Below are positions 1 to 7,437 of a stretch of DNA of 26,085 nt, in pieces. The stretch lies in assembly GCA_027364665.1 (NCBI GenBank), contig DAHXOW010000025.1, positions 1 to 26,085 on the forward strand, read 5' to 3'. The first letter of the stretch is position 1, and the number at the start of each line of letters is the position of its first letter. Under the pieces are notes generated by a model. It was not told where the DNA came from and ran no database searches. It saw only the letters and a program-made list of their open reading frames with translations. The translations under genes and the position numbers were made by a program. The DNA is from a bacterium (lineage in GTDB: Bacteria > Patescibacteriota > UBA1384 > CAJBMM01).

Positions 1-51
1 GTTATTTTGCTGTTTATTGCCATAAAAGCTTTTAATAAGCAGGAACTTTGA
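1..51 (+). CDS. C-terminal end of a membrane protein (partial)
   Basis: Frame 1 is open from the window edge and ends at the TGA at 49-51. The 16 visible residues start with a hydrophobic stretch (VILLFIAIKAF) and finish with a short polar tail (NKQEL), as expected for the last membrane helix of an integral membrane protein. The next gene starts at TTG 48-50, overlapping this stop by TTGA, so the two are probably translationally coupled. An ABC-2-type permease would fit such an ending, but that is a guess; too little is visible to name a family. Confidence 0.5.
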   Translation, partial: VILLFIAIKAFNKQEL

Positions 52-905
52 AAAAATTTGTCTCTGTTTCTTTAACCGCACTTCAAATTCTCGTTTTACC
101 AACTCTTTTTGTGGTCATTTATTATAGTCAGTATCAATTTGATCACGAAAGATTATTGCAATTACAAAACTTAAAAATATCCGAAAACCAACTCATTGCG
201 CCAGATATTATTAACCCTAATTTGTTACCGAAAATCAGCTTTGGGATGAACAATTTCTTAGCCGATTTAATGTGGCTCGAGACAATACAATATTTTGGTG
301 GCGGGAACCCGAATGAAAAATATAATGAATTACCTCAAATGATTAAGGCCATCCTAGCGCTTGATCCTAAATTTTCATATCCATATACTTTCGCTGGATT
401 AATATTACCCAGCGAAGGTTTTGCTGATCAGGCACTCAGTATATTAAGTAATGGAGAAAAAAGCTTACCAAAAGATTGGTCTTTGCCTTACTATGAAGGG
501 ACAATTCAATTTATTTACAAAAAAAATCACCTTGCCTCGGCCGAAGATTATCAAAAAGCTTCAAAATTGCCGGGGGCACCGGCAATGAATTTGTTTTTAA
601 GTGCTGTTCAATATGATCAAAATAATAACTACCAAACAGCAGAAACAATTTTTAGTAATATCGCTAAAGAAAGCTCGAGCACATATTTTAGGCAACGAGC
701 CAAATTGTTTATTAAGCATTACGAGCTGTTGTCTAGTCTTAATAACCTTACAAAAAATTTTTACAAAAAATTTGATCGATATCCAACCGATTTGAATGAA
801 TTAGTACAAAAAAAATACCTTAATTCTTTGCCACAAGACCCTTTGAATAGGCAATTAGAATACAATGCAAAAACCGGCGCTGTAACCTCGCCTTTATCAA
901 AATAA
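48..905 (+). CDS. Membrane-anchored helical-repeat (TPR-like) protein with GspG-like C-terminal motif
   Basis: This 285-residue protein starts at TTG; AGGA at 42-45 lies just upstream and the start overlaps the previous stop. Residues 5-26 form one hydrophobic segment, so the protein is probably anchored in the membrane with the rest outside. Residues 65-230 look alpha-helical with TPR-like spacing, including the motif FLADLMWLETIQYFGG (70-85) and the LDPKFSYPYTFAGLILP region (105-121). Such proteins occur in Patescibacteria without a known function. The C-terminus (about 239-281) has the pattern YP-DLNELV-YL-LPQDP-LEYNAKTG, which resembles the end of T2SS major pseudopilins (GspG). No prepilin leader is present, so it is not itself a pilin. 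The stop abuts the stop of the convergent gene. Function unknown. Confidence 0.75.
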   Translation: MKKFVSVSLTALQILVLPTLFVVIYYSQYQFDHERLLQLQNLKISENQLIAPDIINPNLLPKISFGMNNFLADLMWLETIQYFGGGNPNEKYNELPQMIKAILALDPKFSYPYTFAGLILPSEGFADQALSILSNGEKSLPKDWSLPYYEGTIQFIYKKNHLASAEDYQKASKLPGAPAMNLFLSAVQYDQNNNYQTAETIFSNIAKESSSTYFRQRAKLFIKHYELLSSLNNLTKNFYKKFDRYPTDLNELVQKKYLNSLPQDPLNRQLEYNAKTGAVTSPLSK

Positions 906-1337
906 TTAGAATAAAAATCTCATAATTAAGCCAATCGTTAATAATAACACGTAGCCAGTAACCACGCTTACCATCAATTCTTTGGCATCACTAATCGCAT
1001 CTTTGTTACCCTGAGAGCTTATATATTTAAAACCGGCATAAAGCAATAACAGCCCCATCACAGATGTTCCGACCGCTCCGACCATGTCGTTAACTAGGGC
1101 ATTTACGAAAGACTGCAATGCCCCGCTTCCTGTGGAGGACGTACCCAAAACGGTAGTATTGCCGCTCCCACTGGACGCTTGATTAGAAGAGCTCGTGGAT
1201 GAATTACCTGACGTCTGGCGGCTTGATCCAGTTTTACTATTTGATTGGCCGCTACTTACCGCGACGAGATAGTCATCAGCAGCAAAGGTTTTTTGTGTCT
1301 TATTAATGTTATTAATCAATAATAGCGATAAAATCAT
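906..1337 (-). CDS. VirB2/TrbC-like small pilin-type membrane protein
   Basis: From the ATG at 1337 the protein has 143 residues: a hydrophobic N-terminus (MILSLLLINNI), a possible signal-peptidase site near TFA-AD (residues 18-21), a long Ser/Gly/Asn/Thr-rich linker (about 28-72), and two membrane helices (about 85-106 and 123-142). The first helix contains LLLLYAGFKYISSQGNKDA, the pattern seen in VirB2/TrbC-like pilins and related small proteins common in Patescibacteria. The open frame continues upstream through the tRNA-Leu gene to an ATG at 1454, but that part encodes tRNA. ATG 1337 is the first usual start after the tRNA; no Shine-Dalgarno sequence precedes it, and the hydrophobic run extends upstream to the tRNA 3' end, so the start is uncertain. 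No other type IV secretion gene is nearby. Confidence 0.65.
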   Translation of the reverse strand: MILSLLLINNINKTQKTFAADDYLVAVSSGQSNSKTGSSRQTSGNSSTSSSNQASSGSGNTTVLGTSSTGSGALQSFVNALVNDMVGAVGTSVMGLLLLYAGFKYISSQGNKDAISDAKELMVSVVTGYVLLLTIGLIMRFLF

Positions 1338-1363
1338 TGCGAAAAGGACAGCTATGAATATCT

Positions 1364-1449
1364 TGGTGCGGATGAGAGGAGTCGAACCTCCACGACGTTT
1401 CCGCCAATAGCTCCTAAAGCTATCGTGTCTGCCATTCCACCACATCCGC
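1364..1449 (-). tRNA. tRNA-Leu, anticodon TAG, with encoded CCA
   Basis: On the - strand the acceptor stem GCGGATG (1449-1443) pairs with CATCCGC (1374-1368), followed by discriminator A and an encoded CCA (1366-1364). The anticodon stem ATAGC/GCTAT encloses the loop TTTAGGA, giving anticodon TAG at 1416-1414, which reads CUN leucine codons. A long variable arm with stem GGCG/CGTC and a GAAA loop marks a class II tRNA. The T arm is GGAGG-TTCGACT-CCTCT. The gene lies 42 bp after recG and 26 bp before the VirB2-like ATG, and is probably cut from a longer transcript. Confidence 0.97.
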
Positions 1450-1480
1450 ATCATAACCCCTCCGGCTGATAATTTAGCAA

Positions 1481-1502
1481 ATATAGAGCGATTACTCTAT
1501 AT
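1481..1502 (-). repeat. Perfect inverted repeat at the recG stop codon
   Basis: An 8-bp arm (ATATAGAG, 1481-1488) and its exact complement (CTCTATAT, 1495-1502) enclose a 6-nt loop that contains the recG TAA stop. The RNA could fold into a hairpin. No T run follows on the - strand, so it is not a standard intrinsic terminator. It may protect or process the recG 3' end ahead of tRNA-Leu. Confidence 0.4.
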
Positions 1503-3564
1503 GCATTCTCTCTTCTTGCTTTAAGATAACTCTTCTCAGCGCGTCTGACCAGTCGTCCTGATTTTGTAACAGCCTGTCGGATATCTTGTCTGCCAATTCA
1601 ATCAATTTCCAATCAGCCAGATTAGCAAATTTAAACTGTTGAAAACCCGCCTGTCTAACTCCGAATACTTCACCAGGCCCCCGCAGCTCCAAATCCTTTC
1701 TGGCAAGCTCAAAACCGTCATTACAAGTAACAAGAGCTTTTAATCTTTCTCTAGCCACAAATTGGCCTGAGGAGGTAAACAGAAAGCAATAAGCGTCATC
1801 ACTTCCCCGGCCGATACGACCTCTTAATTGATGTAACTGTGCCAAACCAAAAAATTCTGATCCTTCAATCATCATAATATTAGCACTCGGAATATCGACG
1901 CCAACCTCTATAACTGTCGTTGTCACTAATACGTCAATCTGTTTATGCCTAAACGATTCGATAATCAATCTCTTTTCTTCGGCCTTCATTTTCCCGTGTA
2001 ACAAACCGATTCGACGATTCGGGAACACTTCCTTTTGGATTCGCTCAAATTCTTGTTTAGCCGCCTTTTTTTCTTCAATGAATGAAAATAATTGACCCGA
2101 ATCGGATATATTATCAGGATCACTTTCTATTAAGGGGCACACCACAAAAACCTGGGAACCCCTATCGACATGTTGATCAACAAAACGATAGACCAATTCC
2201 CGACTTTTTTCCGGTACTAATTTCGTTGTCACCGACCCTCTGCCAAGCGGCTTATCAGGGATAATTGACACGTCAAGATCCCCATACAACACTAACGCAG
2301 AAGTCCGTGGTATTGGAGTAGCCGACATGGAAAGCAAATGCGGTATAGATTTACCTGAAGAAATTAATCTAGCCCTTTGTGACACGCCAAACCGGTGTTG
2401 TTCATCTACAATCACCAAACCAGCTTTTCCTTCTATATCCCAGTTATTGGACAATAAAGCATGCGTACCGATAATCATGGAACCGGAGGTATCCTGCAAC
2501 GCTTTCAGAACTTGGTTTTTCGACAATCGCTGATCACCATGATAATAGGTCCCACTCATAATCAAAAAACTGTCCGCGTCAGGAAAAAATTTACGCCAGG
2601 TTGCATAATGCTGCTCGGCCAAAATTGTCGTCGGGGCTAAAAAAACAGCGTCTTTCCCCTGCTTCTGTACGCGCTCAGCCGCCAAAAAAGCAACTAAAGT
2701 CTTTCCTGAACCGACATCGCCGTTAAGCAAGCGTCTCATCGGTATGGTTTTGATCAAATCCGTAGACACGTCTTCCATAGCCTTAGTTTGACCGTCAGTT
2801 AATCGATAGCCAATTCTCCGCAATATTTCATTTGTCTCGTCAGGAGTGTCAATAAAAGCAAAGGCTTTGTCTTGACGCCTGACTTTAAATCGCTTGGTAA
2901 AAACCATGATTTGCCAAAGTTCGTCTAAAGCCAATCTGTCTCGCGCAAATTTCACTTCATCATAATTATCCGGGGAATGTAAAAATCGAATAGCATTTAC
3001 CAAATCGCTAATTTTGTACTGATTTAACAATTGTTCCGGAAGCGGGTCTATTAAATTAGAGGCTTCGTTAATGACTTTATGGATAATTTTTGCAATTACT
3101 CCGTTAGACAAACCGGAGCTGCTCCCATATACGGGAACAAGTTTATCGGTTAATTCGAATTGAAAATCCGGATTGTTGAAATATAAAGCTCCGTCATTAA
3201 AATTATCCTTTTTTATCGGACCCAATATTTTAATTCTAAGCCCAATTCGCAGGCGTTTTCGCAAAAAAGGTTGGTTAAACCAAAGAGCATTAATATTCCC
3301 CGTTTTGTCAGATAAAGAAGCCATTAATAAATTGATACGACGATGCTTTGTCGTCTGAGTTTTAATATCAAAGATGCTTCCTTCCACGACGGCAACCTGA
3401 CCAGACTGTACATCCTTGATCGCGATCGCCTTACTGTAATCTAGATAGCGATGCGGCAAAAAGTACAGCAGGTCCCTGACGGTAGCAATGCCGTGTTGTT
3501 TTAGAATTCTAGCATAGATCTCCCCGACCCCGGACACAGCGCTAACCGGCCTATCGAGATCCAT
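1492..3564 (-). CDS. recG: ATP-dependent DNA helicase RecG
   Basis: RecG rewinds and regresses stalled replication forks and branch-migrates Holliday junctions. The 690-residue protein has the expected order: an N-terminal helix-hairpin-helix-like start (VSAVSGVGEIYARIL), an OB-fold wedge domain (about 55-140), then the superfamily 2 motor. Visible motifs are Walker A GDVGSGKT (282-289), DEQH (387-390), SATPIPR (414-420), TTTVIEVGVDIP (548-559) and QLRGRIGRG (579-587), followed by RGPGEVFGVRQAG (628-640), the region linked to the RecG translocation hairpin. Length is normal. The ATG has a good ribosome site (GGGAGG about 4 nt upstream). It lies 38 bp after the 147-residue membrane protein gene and is followed by tRNA-Leu. 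Identification is firm. Confidence 0.97.
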   Translation of the reverse strand: MDLDRPVSAVSGVGEIYARILKQHGIATVRDLLYFLPHRYLDYSKAIAIKDVQSGQVAVVEGSIFDIKTQTTKHRRINLLMASLSDKTGNINALWFNQPFLRKRLRIGLRIKILGPIKKDNFNDGALYFNNPDFQFELTDKLVPVYGSSSGLSNGVIAKIIHKVINEASNLIDPLPEQLLNQYKISDLVNAIRFLHSPDNYDEVKFARDRLALDELWQIMVFTKRFKVRRQDKAFAFIDTPDETNEILRRIGYRLTDGQTKAMEDVSTDLIKTIPMRRLLNGDVGSGKTLVAFLAAERVQKQGKDAVFLAPTTILAEQHYATWRKFFPDADSFLIMSGTYYHGDQRLSKNQVLKALQDTSGSMIIGTHALLSNNWDIEGKAGLVIVDEQHRFGVSQRARLISSGKSIPHLLSMSATPIPRTSALVLYGDLDVSIIPDKPLGRGSVTTKLVPEKSRELVYRFVDQHVDRGSQVFVVCPLIESDPDNISDSGQLFSFIEEKKAAKQEFERIQKEVFPNRRIGLLHGKMKAEEKRLIIESFRHKQIDVLVTTTVIEVGVDIPSANIMMIEGSEFFGLAQLHQLRGRIGRGSDDAYCFLFTSSGQFVARERLKALVTCNDGFELARKDLELRGPGEVFGVRQAGFQQFKFANLADWKLIELADKISDRLLQNQDDWSDALRRVILKQEERMHIE

Positions 3565-3602
3565 GCGACCTCCCTCAATTATATCGCTAGAAAAATTACA
3601 AA

Positions 3603-4046
3603 CTACTTATTGTTTGCGTAATATTTATTTATCGAACTGACGACTTGGGAACTTGATTTCAGATCCTCAGTAAACAAAATCTGATCGCGATTGATGTTCA
3701 TCTGATCTGTCGGACCGTGCAATTCGTTGCCCAATTTAATAAGAGTTAAATTCGGAGAAGATGATGAGCCAGTGCTTGGACTACTCGAACCAGATGACTG
3801 TAATGATTGTTGCTGATTAACCTGCAGGTAGAAAATATTAGTCAATTTTACAAATTGCTGATTCATATCCGACAAATGACCGAAATAAACCTGGCCGTTT
3901 GTTAAAAACACAGCCTGCCAGCCGCTGCTATTATTATTGTTGTTCTTGTTTAATAGACCAAACCCTTTTGTTGAAACCACCGCAAAAACAATTGCCGCAG
4001 CAACAATGACGTACACAACCCACAAAAAAATCCTCTTAATCTTCAT
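3603..4046 (-). CDS. Conserved single-span membrane protein of unknown function
   Basis: The 147-residue protein has a basic start (MKIKR), one membrane helix (about 7-25), an Asn-rich linker (34-41), and an exported part. That part contains WQAVFLTNGQVYFGHL (43-58), LTNIFYLQ (68-75), a Ser/Gln-rich low-complexity stretch (78-98), and LGNELHGPTDQMNINRDQILFTEDL (about 105-129). I associate this arrangement (a FLTNGQVYFG-like block, an IFYLQ block, a Ser-rich spacer and a final block) with small hypothetical proteins of Patescibacteria, but no function is known to me. AGGA lies 5 nt before the ATG. It sits between the FN3 protein gene and recG on the same strand, so co-transcription is likely. 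Confidence 0.75.
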   Translation of the reverse strand: MKIKRIFLWVVYVIVAAAIVFAVVSTKGFGLLNKNNNNNSSGWQAVFLTNGQVYFGHLSDMNQQFVKLTNIFYLQVNQQQSLQSSGSSSPSTGSSSSPNLTLIKLGNELHGPTDQMNINRDQILFTEDLKSSSQVVSSINKYYANNK

Positions 4047-4123
4047 CTTCTTCCTTTCTCATACAAGAGTAACAACAATCCAATTTAATGTAAACCGTCC
4101 GCGAGCGAACTGGCTCAATGTTA

Positions 4124-5491
4124 TTATACTTTCCTCAACCAGCCGAAGGTATCTTCCAGTTTACTTAAAATAATTTGCAACAAAGATTTCTGCTGCTGAG
4201 GAGTGAGAATACTGTAATCACTACTGTAGCCGATATTACCGGAGGCGTCCACTGCTTTAATTCTAAAATGATAATTAGTAGACGGTTTTAAGTTATCGAT
4301 AATTAAAATATGAGACGTGCCCAAAACACTGTCGACTCGTGATTTGTAGGCATAATGCTTATCGCTGTTAATCATGCCAATATTATACTCAATCTGACTA
4401 GTAGCAGGCTTATCTGTTGTCCAAGAAACAATTAATTGTAAGGTATTATCACTTACAGAAGTATTAACTTCGCTTTTTATCTCACTGATAACAGGCGGGA
4501 TAGTATCTAGGGGAGTTTTAAAAGACAAAGTGTTTGTGTTTGTGGTATTTCCATACGTATCACGACCTATAATGATAAAATTGTACTGGGTCTGTCCAGT
4601 TAGTCCCGTAATATCCACAGAGTGATCCGAAATTAGAGCGTGTTCCCCAACATCGGTTGCCTGACTTTGGCTTTGCCCAGCAAGCCAGTAACTAATAAAC
4701 GAATCTGTCGGTATATTAGTTGTCCAAGCAATATGTGCTGAGGTGCCAGTAAGTGGGCCTATTGTATAACCTTTAATACTCGGCAAAGTAAGCGTCGAAA
4801 ACACGTAATCGTCAGATGAAACCGACTGATTAACATTGTCAATTCCTTTAATCTGAAAATGGTAAGTTGTTCCGGATGTCAAATTAGCAAGACGAACTGT
4901 GTGAGCAGTGGTGAAACCAGCGCTCTGATCGTTAAAAGAAGACCCGTAGTCAGTTGTTGGACCATAAACAATCGATGAAGAGGTAACGGTAGATGTCGTC
5001 CATGTAACAATCGCCGAATTTAAGGTAATGTCGGAAACTAAAACTGAAGAGATATTAGCCTGTTTAGCGGTGGTAAAAGTACTGTCACCACTATAGCCAA
5101 AATGCCCCATAGCATCTTCGCTTTCTACCTGATAATGGTAAGTTGTGAACGGTGATAGGCCGGTAAGAGTAACGCTATGCGAGGTAACTTGCTCATTCGC
5201 TTGCCCCATCTGAGTACCATACGCGCTCGTCAATCCGAATGCCACAACGGAACTGGATAAAACATCTGTCGTCCACTGAACCACGGCTGTCGTGCCGGTA
5301 ATATCAGTAACAACTGGCCCCTGAGCCGATATCACAGGTGGAGCGAAATCCAGTTGATTATCGGCAGGGATAAAACCGATTGCGTCAATTTCATAATGAC
5401 TGCTGGACAAATAATCGGCTCTAGCAGCAACAGGAACAATCAGAGTAAACAATACGGCCCCTGCCAATAATCGAGTAAAAAAACTATTCAA
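4124..5491 (-). CDS. Secreted protein with four fibronectin type III domains
   Basis: This 455-residue protein begins with a clear Sec signal peptide (MNSFFTRLLAGAVLFTLIVP, cleavage probably after ARA at about 23-25). Four FN3 domains follow at about 51-142, 147-233, 237-326 and 331-431. Each carries the repeated pattern VxWTT near its start, a GLSPxTTYHY/NLTSGTTYHF-type turn, and a YG/NVN-type end. These beta-sandwich domains usually mediate adhesion or act as spacers in surface proteins. The C-terminus (432-455, LLQIILSKLEDTFGWLRKV) is amphipathic and helical; no LPXTG or S-layer anchor is seen. The start is TTG, supported by GAGG 5 nt upstream; a nearby ATG at 5496 is out of frame. No enzymatic domain is visible. 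Confidence 0.85.
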   Translation of the reverse strand: MNSFFTRLLAGAVLFTLIVPVAARADYLSSSHYEIDAIGFIPADNQLDFAPPVISAQGPVVTDITGTTAVVQWTTDVLSSSVVAFGLTSAYGTQMGQANEQVTSHSVTLTGLSPFTTYHYQVESEDAMGHFGYSGDSTFTTAKQANISSVLVSDITLNSAIVTWTTSTVTSSSIVYGPTTDYGSSFNDQSAGFTTAHTVRLANLTSGTTYHFQIKGIDNVNQSVSSDDYVFSTLTLPSIKGYTIGPLTGTSAHIAWTTNIPTDSFISYWLAGQSQSQATDVGEHALISDHSVDITGLTGQTQYNFIIIGRDTYGNTTNTNTLSFKTPLDTIPPVISEIKSEVNTSVSDNTLQLIVSWTTDKPATSQIEYNIGMINSDKHYAYKSRVDSVLGTSHILIIDNLKPSTNYHFRIKAVDASGNIGYSSDYSILTPQQQKSLLQIILSKLEDTFGWLRKV

Positions 5492-5540
5492 TGCATCCTC
5501 TTATTTATTATCATAATTGATTGACCGATGGGCCGCAATC

Positions 5541-6614
5541 TTAAACCGAATATTTTTGACTGATTACCCCGCCGCCTAAAACTTCATTATCACGATAAAT
5601 TACTAAGGATTGACCCAGACTAACTGCGGCAATCGGCGAAGCAAATGTTACTTCTATTTTATCACCGACTAGTCGTGCCACTGCTTTGACTAATGGCTGT
5701 CTATAACGCACTCTGGCGCTGGCAGATAAGGGCAGTTCAGGCTGGACATTAACCCAACTAACCTCAGATATGACTACTCGCATTGTTAACAAAGTCGGAT
5801 GGTTGGCAGGAGCTACCACCAACTCGTTAGTTTCGATGTTCTTTCCGGCAACATACAACGGCACACCACTTCCTTTGGTGTCAAAACCGTGACGCTGGCC
5901 TTCAGTATAAAAGATTACTCCTTCATGCTGTCCGAGCTCTTTCCCCTCAGGTGTAATGACTTTCCCGGGTTTAATCGGGAGATATTGTTGTAAAAATTTT
6001 CTCATGGAAACTGGCCCGATAAAACAAATCCCCTGGCTGTCTTTTTTATTGGCGTTCGGCAAACCGTGAGAGGCGGCAATTTGTCTAACCTCAGCTTTCC
6101 ACAATGCACCAATAGGAAAAAGTGTGTGCTTTAATTCGGGCTGCTTTAGGGTATAAAGAAAATACGACTGATCCTTATTCTGATCAACGGCACCATAAAG
6201 GTGATAGGCACCAGATAAGGAACGGCTGGAAGCGTAATGCCCGGTAGCCATCAAATCCGAGCCTTTTTTTTGCGCTTCGCGCCAAAATAAATCAAATTTT
6301 ATCTCTCTGTTACACAAGACGTCTGGATTTGGCGTCAGTCCAGATTGGTATTCCTTGATAAAATGGTCAACAACCCGTTCACGATATTCTTTCTCAAAAT
6401 CAAAAATGAAGAACGGCATGCTTAATTTTTGGCAAACCTTTTCGGCAATTTCAGCTTCTTTTTCCCAAGGGCTATACGAAACACCTTCCATGTCTAGAGA
6501 CCAGTTTTTCATAAAAGCTCCGAAAACCACGTATCCCTTTTCCACTAATACCGTTGCCGCAACAGCGCTATCAACCCCTCCAGACATGGCCACAGCAACC
6601 AGTTGTTTATTCAT
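5541..6614 (-). CDS. mnmA: tRNA 2-thiouridine(34) synthase MnmA
   Basis: MnmA adds sulfur to U34 of the Lys, Glu and Gln tRNAs using ATP and a persulfide donor. The 357-residue protein has the PP-loop SGGVDSAVAA (11-20), the first catalytic cysteine in NPDVLCNREIKF (C101), the DQSYFLY segment (148-154), and the second catalytic cysteine in SQGICFIG (C197). A C-terminal beta-barrel ends in VLGGGVISQ. Length is normal. The ATG overlaps the end of folD by 8 bp, so it is probably translated with the metG-tatD-folD group. No cysteine desulfurase is in the window. Confidence 0.97.
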   Translation of the reverse strand: MNKQLVAVAMSGGVDSAVAATVLVEKGYVVFGAFMKNWSLDMEGVSYSPWEKEAEIAEKVCQKLSMPFFIFDFEKEYRERVVDHFIKEYQSGLTPNPDVLCNREIKFDLFWREAQKKGSDLMATGHYASSRSLSGAYHLYGAVDQNKDQSYFLYTLKQPELKHTLFPIGALWKAEVRQIAASHGLPNANKKDSQGICFIGPVSMRKFLQQYLPIKPGKVITPEGKELGQHEGVIFYTEGQRHGFDTKGSGVPLYVAGKNIETNELVVAPANHPTLLTMRVVISEVSWVNVQPELPLSASARVRYRQPLVKAVARLVGDKIEVTFASPIAAVSLGQSLVIYRDNEVLGGGVISQKYSV

Positions 6615-7437
6615 ATGTTTCTGCCAATTTCAGCGTATTTGCCAAAAGTGTAGCAATGGTTAACGGGCCGACTGCACCTATTGGAGGCGTCATCCAAGAA
6701 GCAATGGAGGCGCAGTCAGGATCAGCATCACCCATGGTTTTGCGGTTAACATTCGCATAGCCAGCATCAATGATAATTACTCCAGATTTTATGATATCAG
6801 GCGTAATAATACCGGGCTGACCGACTCCGGTAAAAATAACGTCGGCAGTTTTAAGTATCTGATGCGACGACGGGGTATCTTTATCTACAATAATCGGATG
6901 AACACCTAGCTCCGTTAACATCCTGGCCAGCGGCTGACCAACCAACATTCCCTGTCCCACTACCACTAATTTCCCATCAGTCAAACGGTAGCCCGTCTTA
7001 TCCAATAGGGCCAGCATTGCTTGTGGGGTCGGTGGTCTGATTGGCGGTTGAGGTTCCGTTTTGCTATCGAGAATATAGAAAAAAGCATCTGGATCCTTAT
7101 TCGGTTTCAGATGTGACAAAATTTCCTTTGGATTAAGATTGTTCGGCAACGGTAATTGTACTACCACACCAGTATACTGAGGGTTAGCACAGGCAGTTTC
7201 AATTATTTCAATGACCTCTTTTTGTGATATATCTTCGGGAAGGAACTCTTTTGAGTATTGCAAGCCGTTTTCGAGACATTTTTGTTGTTTCATATTCTGA
7301 TAGGCAACGCCTGCCAGATTATTATTTGCGACGATACCGTGTAAATGAATTTCGGCCTTTAAACTGACTATGCGTTCTTTCAGAGAACGGTAAATTTTTT
7401 CGACTATATCGTCACTTGTCAATATCTTGGCAGTCAT
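6607..7437 (-). CDS. folD: Divergent bifunctional methylene-THF dehydrogenase/cyclohydrolase FolD
   Basis: FolD interconverts 5,10-methylene-, methenyl- and 10-formyl-tetrahydrofolate in one-carbon metabolism. The 276-residue length is usual. The catalytic Tyr and Lys are present (Y46 and K50 in YQNMKQQKC), as are the Gln in VVQLPLP (Q94) and the folate-binding Asp in NKDPDAF (D117). Other motifs deviate. The usual PCTP is PPTP (135-138), the nucleotide-site GRSxxVG reads GQGMLVG (161-167), VIDVG reads IIDAG, and TPVPGGVGPMT reads TPPIGAVGPLT. Both activities are probably retained, but cofactor preference may differ from the usual NADP. Its ATG overlaps the tatD stop (ATGA), and its end overlaps mnmA. 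Confidence 0.9.
   Translation of the reverse strand: MTAKILTSDDIVEKIYRSLKERIVSLKAEIHLHGIVANNNLAGVAYQNMKQQKCLENGLQYSKEFLPEDISQKEVIEIIETACANPQYTGVVVQLPLPNNLNPKEILSHLKPNKDPDAFFYILDSKTEPQPPIRPPTPQAMLALLDKTGYRLTDGKLVVVGQGMLVGQPLARMLTELGVHPIIVDKDTPSSHQILKTADVIFTGVGQPGIITPDIIKSGVIIIDAGYANVNRKTMGDADPDCASIASWMTPPIGAVGPLTIATLLANTLKLAETYE

Noticed and set aside
1338..1454. N-terminal 39 codons of the long frame ending at 906 as normal coding sequence
   Set aside because: They coincide with a complete tRNA-Leu on the same strand. Peptides such as WWNGRHDS are a known by-product of reading leucine tRNA genes. The frame is kept only as a finding.
3934..3951. Short Asn-codon repeat in the 147-residue membrane protein as a phase-variable tract
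   Set aside because: The repeat is short, in frame and mixed at the codon level (AAT and AAC), so slippage would change only linker length.
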